DNA of 49,226 nucleotides, taken from contig NZ_FORX01000026.1 in assembly GCF_900114115.1 (NCBI RefSeq), positions 1 to 49,226 on the forward strand, given 5' to 3'. The notes below the pieces were generated by a model. That model was not told where the DNA came from. It searched no databases and saw nothing but the letters and a program-made list of their open reading frames with translations. Shown here one piece after another: positions 44,341 to 49,226 of the stretch. Made by a program: the position numbers and the translations under genes. This stretch comes from Desulfomicrobium apsheronum (GTDB lineage: Bacteria; Desulfobacterota; Desulfovibrionia; Desulfovibrionales; Desulfomicrobiaceae). The first letter of the stretch is position 1. Each line of letters begins with the position of its first letter.

Positions 44341-44439
44341 TCATCCCACCGAGGAAAAAACCATGGCTGCATGCACTCCCACCACACATGCGGCGGCAAT
44401 CAGGCCCAGAACCAGTCTCTTTCCAAAATCTGCAAGCAT
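44341..44439 (-). CDS. Possible 32-residue membrane microprotein
   Basis: A minus-strand frame starts at an ATG with a perfect AAGGAG 5 bases before it. It encodes a short basic N-region (ADFGKR), a single hydrophobic helix (LVLGLIAAACVVGVHAAMVF) and a short SSVG end. The design is that of a small membrane protein. Nothing in the sequence tells its job. It lies in a 448-base gap between the toxin gene and the type I secretion genes. It may be a chance ORF. Confidence 0.45.
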   Translation of the reverse strand: MLADFGKRLVLGLIAAACVVGVHAAMVFSSVG

Positions 44440-44570
44440 TTCTGCTCCTTAAAATACATTTGAGAAAAATTTCATTGCCAAAACAGCTGGCTGCGCATTC
44501 CGCGAACAAGCCATTTGCTACCTAGCGCGGGCAAGTAACACTGTCCATGAGATTTTATACACGTAGCAAA

Positions 44571-44602
44571 AAGCCCTTGCCGAAGCTTTTCGGCAAGGGC
44601 TT
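44571..44602 (-). terminator. Terminator of the type I secretion operon
   Basis: AAGCCCTTGCCGAA and TTCGGCAAGGGCTT form a perfect stem around GCTT; on the minus strand TTTTTGC follows. Confidence 0.9.
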
Positions 44603-44623
44603 GGCAAGGGCTTGGAAATCAAA

Positions 44624-44650
44624 TCGAGGCGAAGTCGGCCTTCGCCTCGA
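44624..44650 (-). terminator. Second hairpin after the TolC-like gene
   Basis: TCGAGGCGAA and TTCGCCTCGA pair with a 7-base loop 13 bases beyond the stop codon of the TolC-like gene; ATTTGATTTCC follows on the minus strand. It may back up the terminator at 44571. Confidence 0.65.
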
Positions 44651-44662
44651 ATCAATCGGCCA

Positions 44663-45994
44663 TTATTCAGCCTGGGCCGCAGGGTCCTTGTAGAGGGCCG
44701 GATCAACGCCAAGAGCGGAGATCAGGTTGCCGGAAAGGGCCATGAGCTTGTAGGCTGCGATCTGCTCGTTCACGCTGGAGGTGACCAACTGGCTGGAAGA
44801 CTGGAACACTTCGTTCTCGGAATCGAGCACGTCGAGCAAGCTGCGCTGTGCCACGCCGAACTGCTCCAGGTAGATTTCCTTGGTGTCGCGGTTGTACTGC
44901 ACGGCAGAGGTGTATTCCTTCACTTCGTTCAGGGAGGACTTGTACTGCGACCACGTGGTCTTGGTTTCGTTCTCGACCGCCAGGGTCAGGTCAAACTTGT
45001 CGGCTTCGGCCTGGCGCTTGCGAGCCTTGGTGGCCTTGTGACCGGCCACGTCGGAACCGCCGTTGAACAGATTCCAGTTGAAGCGGACCATGGCGGCGTC
45101 AGTGCGCTCCCAGTATTCCTGATTCTCCACGCCGTCGGAATAGGAGGAGGACAGCTCGAAATACACATAGGGGTGGTAATTTGCCTTGGCGATGTTGATG
45201 CGCTCGGCCTCGGCGTTGACGTCTTCACCGGCGGCGTTGATCTTGGGATTGTTGCCGATGGCCTGGGCGGTCATGTCGTCCAGGGAAGCGGGAATGAGGT
45301 CCTGCGGATACGGATCAACGGCGATCTTGCCGGGCAGCACGCCGGTCAGGCGCTGGTATTCATTCAAAGCCGCCTGCAGGGCGGAGCGGGTCTTTTCGAT
45401 GGAGGCCTGAGCCATGGACAGGCGGCCCTGGGTCTGGGTCACGTCCGCCACGCTGCCTGCACCGGCCTCCTCGCGCTCCTTGAGGGAAGACAGGATATCA
45501 CGATGCGCCTTGGCGTTCTCTTCGGCCAGGAAGAGCAGTTCGCGCTGGCGGTACACTTCGAGGTTAGCAATGACGGCATCCAGGGCCAGGGATTCGGCGT
45601 TGTCGAAAACGCGATGGTCCAGGGAAGCGGCGCGCCTTTCATCCAGACGGATCTGGCTGGAAGCCTCGCCACCGTCATAAAGACGCTGGCTCAGGATCGC
45701 GGAGAGTTCACCGCGGCCCTTCCAATCTCCTTCATCGTCCACGCCAAGTTCGGAGTGGTAGGCATCCGTGCCATACCCGCCACGGATGTCGAGTTTGGGG
45801 TACCAGCGGCCCTTGGACTTGTCCAAGTCATGCCCCACCGCTTCACGGTTGTGTTTGATCATTTCCAGACGCGGGGCATAGCGCAGGGTATCGATGACAC
45901 TTTTCTGAAGGGTGATGTCATTTTCGGCCACAGCCACTCCGGCCGAAAGCATCACCGACAGTACAAGAGCAAGACTCAATTTTTTTGCGTTCAT
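44663..45994 (-). CDS. TolC family outer membrane protein (type I secretion)
   Basis: A 443-residue outer membrane channel. It has a signal peptide (KKLSLALVLSVMLSAGVAVA|EN) and the two repeated TolC-type units of long coiled-coil helices (SVIDTLRYAPRLEMIKHNR, AALNEYQRLTGVLPG; DTKEIYLEQFGVAQRSLLDVLDSENEVF). Such LapE/AggA-type proteins export large RTX adhesins together with an inner-membrane ABC exporter and adaptor, which are not in this window. AAGGAGAGG precedes the ATG at 45994. It is the last gene of the minus-strand locus. Confidence 0.94.
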   Translation of the reverse strand: MNAKKLSLALVLSVMLSAGVAVAENDITLQKSVIDTLRYAPRLEMIKHNREAVGHDLDKSKGRWYPKLDIRGGYGTDAYHSELGVDDEGDWKGRGELSAILSQRLYDGGEASSQIRLDERRAASLDHRVFDNAESLALDAVIANLEVYRQRELLFLAEENAKAHRDILSSLKEREEAGAGSVADVTQTQGRLSMAQASIEKTRSALQAALNEYQRLTGVLPGKIAVDPYPQDLIPASLDDMTAQAIGNNPKINAAGEDVNAEAERINIAKANYHPYVYFELSSSYSDGVENQEYWERTDAAMVRFNWNLFNGGSDVAGHKATKARKRQAEADKFDLTLAVENETKTTWSQYKSSLNEVKEYTSAVQYNRDTKEIYLEQFGVAQRSLLDVLDSENEVFQSSSQLVTSSVNEQIAAYKLMALSGNLISALGVDPALYKDPAAQAE

Positions 45995-46073
45995 AAATTT
46001 CCTCTCCTTGCTAAGGTAAAACATGGACTTATTTTGCTTTCATCTAATGATCGCAATGGAGCTTGTAAACGGA

Positions 46074-46098
46074 AAAAGGGAGATTTGCACTCCCTTTT
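46074..46098 (-). terminator. Terminator between small secreted protein and TolC-like gene
   Basis: AAAAGGGAG and CTCCCTTTT pair with an ATTTGCA loop; on the minus strand the stem itself ends in a T-run. It lies between the small secreted protein gene and the TolC-like gene, so the latter may have its own promoter. Confidence 0.75.
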
Positions 46099-46134
46099 AA
46101 TAAAAACCAGCGTCCTACCTACATGTAGGACAAG

Positions 46135-46662
46135 TTACGATTCGTACGAAGTCTTGATCGCATGCTCGAGGATGTCGAGGGTCAAATCTCCCGTGCCGGA
46201 GCTCAAATCCAGATCAGCTCCGACCTGCACTCCCACGTCAAAGCCGGAAAACTCGGCCACGGGACCATGGCCGGACAGGCCAACAACGTCCTCCAGGGAC
46301 AGGATGTCATCCAGGGACCAGGACTGAAAATCGGGCATTGTCTCTTCCAGGGCCTGTTCGCCAAGGGCGAAGGTACCAAACGACGTGCTTCCGTCCATGG
46401 CCTCAACAATATAGCTGTAATGCGTACCGACCATGAACTGTTCGCCGTCCCCGGAAACGGGCCAGACAAAAGAATACTGCCCGTCTGGCCAGACAGTCAG
46501 TTCCCCACCGAACGGAGGATTCAAAACCAACCCGCTGTCTGGCACGAAGTGTCCTGCAAACTCGACAACTCGCAACAAATCCGTCCCCACGTCCACGGCC
46601 CAAAACATTCCGGTTTCGGCGTGAACTGTTTCAATGTGGTCGGTTGAAGATGTCGCTGTCAT
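46135..46662 (-). CDS. Small protein with VCBS-like domain and type I secretion tail
   Basis: A 175-residue protein without a Sec signal peptide. Residues about 45-100 resemble one bacterial Ig/VCBS-like domain (GGELTVWPDGQYSF, HYSYIVEAMDGSTSFGTFAL). The C-terminal 50 residues (SLDDILSLEDVVGL, FSGFDVGVQVGADLDLS, LDILEHAIKT) resemble the tail of type I secretion substrates, and its last helix is similar to the end of the large adhesin next to it (AMLDHIVKT). So it is probably a small type I substrate exported by the same channel. AGAGAAG precedes the ATG. It is not a known family to me. Confidence 0.7.
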   Translation of the reverse strand: MTATSSTDHIETVHAETGMFWAVDVGTDLLRVVEFAGHFVPDSGLVLNPPFGGELTVWPDGQYSFVWPVSGDGEQFMVGTHYSYIVEAMDGSTSFGTFALGEQALEETMPDFQSWSLDDILSLEDVVGLSGHGPVAEFSGFDVGVQVGADLDLSSGTGDLTLDILEHAIKTSYES

Positions 46663-46738
46663 AATTCTTCTCTTTGCGTTGTATTCCTGAGTTCATCTCA
46701 GGCAAGTAAGGCTGATGATCAAATCCGTGATTGAGGAA

Positions 46739-46772
46739 AAAGGGTGAAAGGAGCGATGCTCCCTTCACCCTT
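46739..46772 (-). terminator. Terminator after the RTX adhesin gene
   Basis: AGGGTGAAAGGAGC and GCTCCCTTCACCCT pair with one mismatch around a short loop; TTTTTCC follows on the minus strand, 9 bases after the adhesin stop. Confidence 0.88.
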
Positions 46773-46780
46773 GTCATAGG

Positions 46781-49226
46781 TTAGGGCATTTCTGTCTTGA
46801 CGATATGGTCAAGCATGGCACTGACAGCATCAGCTTCCGAAGTACCTGAGAAGTCCGTAATCTCAATCTGTGCGACAGGCGTAAATAAAGCGCCTCCAGT
46901 TGCACCATCGGAGTCCACACCCACAGTCAATTGTGCAGTGCCTGCCACCGTATCAATCGAACCTGGCTGGACCTGTATGGAGAAGAATGCATTCTTATCG
47001 GCGGCAGCTGCATAACCCTCAAGAATTTCACCCAAATCGAGCATATCGCCTCCAGAGCTAGCAACACTGAAGTCCAGGATGTGATCAATACTGCCATCCA
47101 AATCACTTTCTACATACTTGAAGATGTCACTACCAAGACCACCAGTCATGATGTCATCACCAATGCCACCTATAAGGACGTCATCCCCGTCTCCACCAAT
47201 AAGAACATCATCTTCGCCGTTTCCAAGCAACACCACCCCATCATGAGCATCAATACCAACAACCGAAGATACGTCTAAATCATCTGCACTGTCAATCATA
47301 GCTATGGTAAGACTATCATTCAGCGTAAAGCTATCACCATCTAGATCTGTCACAGAAAGTTCAAAGTTAAAGCTTATATCTTCAATTGTTGTAATTAAGT
47401 CGTACGTAATGTTGTTAATATTAAAATTTTCTCCTCCACCTTCATGGTCAAACTGCAGCGATTCGAATTCATTCGCCACATACACAGAAAGCACACTCCC
47501 ATTAAGGCCCCACGTCCCTGCCTGCTCAGCATCTACAACAACCTCAAAAGTCAACACAGAAGAAGCAGGCTTGCTCAAATTTACATTCTCCCTTGCATCA
47601 TCAAGAGGATAAAAATCATAGACAACATTATCAATCATCAATTGCACAGATGCAGAACCAGTTGATGTCCATTGCTGCAGCGTAAAACTAACATATTTCT
47701 GCATACTGGAAAAATCCAGTTTAATCCATTCTCCAGATCCAATTGTCGGCTGTTGAATACCGATGCCATTGTCAGAAGCGTTTACTTTAGCAGAACCATA
47801 AATGACCAGAGACTGATCAGCTGTCGAGACCTGAGTAATTGGGCCAAATGCATCAAAATCACCACCAGTCACTGTTGTATTTGAAAGGATCTCATTCGAG
47901 ATCATTTCAAATGAGTAAGTTCCATCACCTTTAACGACTAGCTCAAAGAACTGACTACCTGCAGGATCCGCTTGAATAGTGTACGCATTCAACACAACGC
48001 TTCCATCACCGCCATCAGCGACATTGCTTATTGTCGTTGTGTAGTAAAAATTCAACACAGTCTCACCTGCGCCGAGTACGGCAACAGGGGTTACTCCATT
48101 GATGGTCGTCCCATGATCAAAGGAAACAGGCACTCCTCCGAAGAAACCACTTTCCTCTAAGGCTACGGACATATAGTTAAGTCCATCCGCTCCGAAATCC
48201 GCAGAGTAACTACCGGTAAACGCAACCTCCGCAGCATTGGACAAAACGCCATCCATTACTGAATGAATTACCGGCCCATCATCGTAGAAGTTGATGGTTA
48301 GGTCGTCGCCAGAAGTGACATTGCCGGTCACATAGTCACCATCCCCATCGGTTACCGTCACGTTGGTCGTGACGTAGACCAAGTTCGTCAAGCTCAAGTA
48401 CTCGTCTGCTCCGGTCGTGGCGTCTTCAGCGCCATTGCCTTCGCCATGATCAATCGCCTGATACTGAACCAAAGTCACCTTGCCGGTGCTGTCTATCTGC
48501 AGAGCAAAGACCGGATCGCCCGTTTCGCCACCCTCACGACCCACTACCAAATTGCCTTCGGTGAACAGGAATACCGAATCTCCATTGGTTGCCTGTAGGC
48601 CGGTGGGCACGCCATCGAAGTCATTACCTTCGCTGGTTGTGAGACTGAAGCCATTTATCTTCGTGTCACCTGCTCCATCGGCCCCGTAGGCGGCCGCACC
48701 GCCCAGAGTCATGGACACGACTATATCCTGAGCGGCTCCGAGAGGAGTCCCCAAATGCGCAAACTCAAAGGAAACCAAATCGGGGTTAACATCATCTTTG
48801 TCCGGAACGCCGCCATCCTGCAAACCGGGCGTCTCGTCATGGGTTATCTCGCTGGCCACGCTCGAAGACAAAGTCCCAAGGCTCGGGCCGTCGTCGTAGA
48901 AGGTCACCGCGCCGCCGATCTCCGCGCTGCCGCTGGCTGTGTCGCCGTCGCCATCGGTGATCGTAACCGTCGCAGAAATCAGGCCGGAAAGGTCCAGGGT
49001 GTCGTCGTAATCGGCAACGGTGTCACCGTCGTCATTGTGCTCCAGAGCCACATACTGGGTCACGGTCAGCTTGCCGTCGACGCCAATGGAAACCGTGAAC
49101 GCCGTCTGCGTGCCATCGTCCTGGTACTGACCTTCGATCGTCTGATCGCCGGTCTCCACCAGAGTGATCGCAAAGTCACCCTGAGCCGTCTTCAGGAGGG
49201 TCGTGCCGTCGCCGCTCAGCGTCAAT
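46781..49226 (-). CDS. Large RTX adhesin, C-terminal part (5' end beyond window)
   Basis: At least 815 residues of a giant surface adhesin. From the window edge: two tandem modules with TITDGDGDTASG..VTFYDDGP and TVTDGDGDYVTG..INFYDDGP, typical of T1SS-143-type repeats; a long unusual region (about 48260-47300) rich in Asn, Ser and aromatic residues; a short RTX block of glycine-aspartate nonapeptides (GNGEDDVLIGGDGDD, near 47230-47120) that binds calcium; and a C-terminal secretion domain ending in LDHIVKTEMP. The frame is open to the window end, so no true start is seen. The part below about 48260 is clearly more A+T-rich than the upstream modules. It should be exported by the type I system with the TolC-like protein nearby and mediate attachment. 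Confidence 0.92.
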   Translation of the reverse strand, partial: LTLSGDGTTLLKTAQGDFAITLVETGDQTIEGQYQDDGTQTAFTVSIGVDGKLTVTQYVALEHNDDGDTVADYDDTLDLSGLISATVTITDGDGDTASGSAEIGGAVTFYDDGPSLGTLSSSVASEITHDETPGLQDGGVPDKDDVNPDLVSFEFAHLGTPLGAAQDIVVSMTLGGAAAYGADGAGDTKINGFSLTTSEGNDFDGVPTGLQATNGDSVFLFTEGNLVVGREGGETGDPVFALQIDSTGKVTLVQYQAIDHGEGNGAEDATTGADEYLSLTNLVYVTTNVTVTDGDGDYVTGNVTSGDDLTINFYDDGPVIHSVMDGVLSNAAEVAFTGSYSADFGADGLNYMSVALEESGFFGGVPVSFDHGTTINGVTPVAVLGAGETVLNFYYTTTISNVADGGDGSVVLNAYTIQADPAGSQFFELVVKGDGTYSFEMISNEILSNTTVTGGDFDAFGPITQVSTADQSLVIYGSAKVNASDNGIGIQQPTIGSGEWIKLDFSSMQKYVSFTLQQWTSTGSASVQLMIDNVVYDFYPLDDARENVNLSKPASSVLTFEVVVDAEQAGTWGLNGSVLSVYVANEFESLQFDHEGGGENFNINNITYDLITTIEDISFNFELSVTDLDGDSFTLNDSLTIAMIDSADDLDVSSVVGIDAHDGVVLLGNGEDDVLIGGDGDDVLIGGIGDDIMTGGLGSDIFKYVESDLDGSIDHILDFSVASSGGDMLDLGEILEGYAAAADKNAFFSIQVQPGSIDTVAGTAQLTVGVDSDGATGGALFTPVAQIEITDFSGTSEADAVSAMLDHIVKTEMP

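Noticed and set aside
44298-44525. Plus-strand ORF of 75 codons after the toxin gene
   Set aside because: No ribosome site, and its frame contains the antisense of the better supported microprotein.
46781-49226. Glycine-aspartate repeats as a CRISPR-like or satellite array
   Set aside because: They are in-frame RTX and T1SS-143 protein repeats with differing DNA sequence; no spacer structure.

Overview
This window is GC-rich and densely coded. Its gene content suggests a sulfate-reducing deltaproteobacterium (Desulfobacterota) of the Desulfovibrio/Desulfomicrobium type. This is an inference from several radical SAM enzymes, a TAXI-type TRAP transporter, FeoAB with its Cys-rich partner, an FmdE/MoeA fusion, methyl-accepting chemotaxis proteins and large chemotaxis-like hybrid kinases. 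No rRNA or CRISPR is present. Gene starts were chosen mainly from Shine-Dalgarno spacing; several genes appear to use TTG or GTG.

Layout. 1-2500: possible 6S RNA 3' end, rplM-rpsI, a radical SAM protein. 2534-6900: purM (minus), a small exported protein coupled to amrS (plus), and mtaD-cobO (minus). 7062-11915: a chemotaxis receptor, pdxS-pdxT and a PAS-LuxR regulator (minus), and a small exported protein. 12124-16276: a tightly overlapping ATP-grasp / KamA-type aminomutase / M20 peptidase operon, followed by a TAXI TRAP transporter and a UspA protein (16388-20164). 20440-24064: a flavoprotein, a Bcp peroxiredoxin, a diguanylate cyclase and a HAD protein. 24201-26261: a second chemotaxis receptor. 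26455-26615: tRNA-Pro(GGG) and tRNA-Thr(GGT). 26747-30121: FmdE-MoeA fusion, LysE exporter, CorA. 30702-37201: an overlapping signalling operon (hybrid kinase, CheR, CheB, response regulator-GGDEF). 37263-40395: ZntB, LarE-like, metallo-hydrolase, DsrE-like. 40396-43530: a 94-bp repeat pair and the ferrous iron operon. 43692-44214: a toxin-antitoxin pair. 44663-49226 (minus): a type I secretion locus with a TolC-like protein, a small secreted substrate and the C-terminal part of a large RTX adhesin that runs off the window.

The most interesting unit is the ATP-grasp/KamA/M20 operon. One enzyme could move an amino group to the beta carbon, one could ligate the product to another amino acid, and one could cleave the conjugate. 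A TAXI transporter and a TeaD-like UspA protein lie directly downstream. This resembles the logic of dipeptide or beta-amino-acid compatible solute pathways, but the aminomutase lacks the residues that bind lysine in lysine 2,3-aminomutase, so its substrate is unknown.
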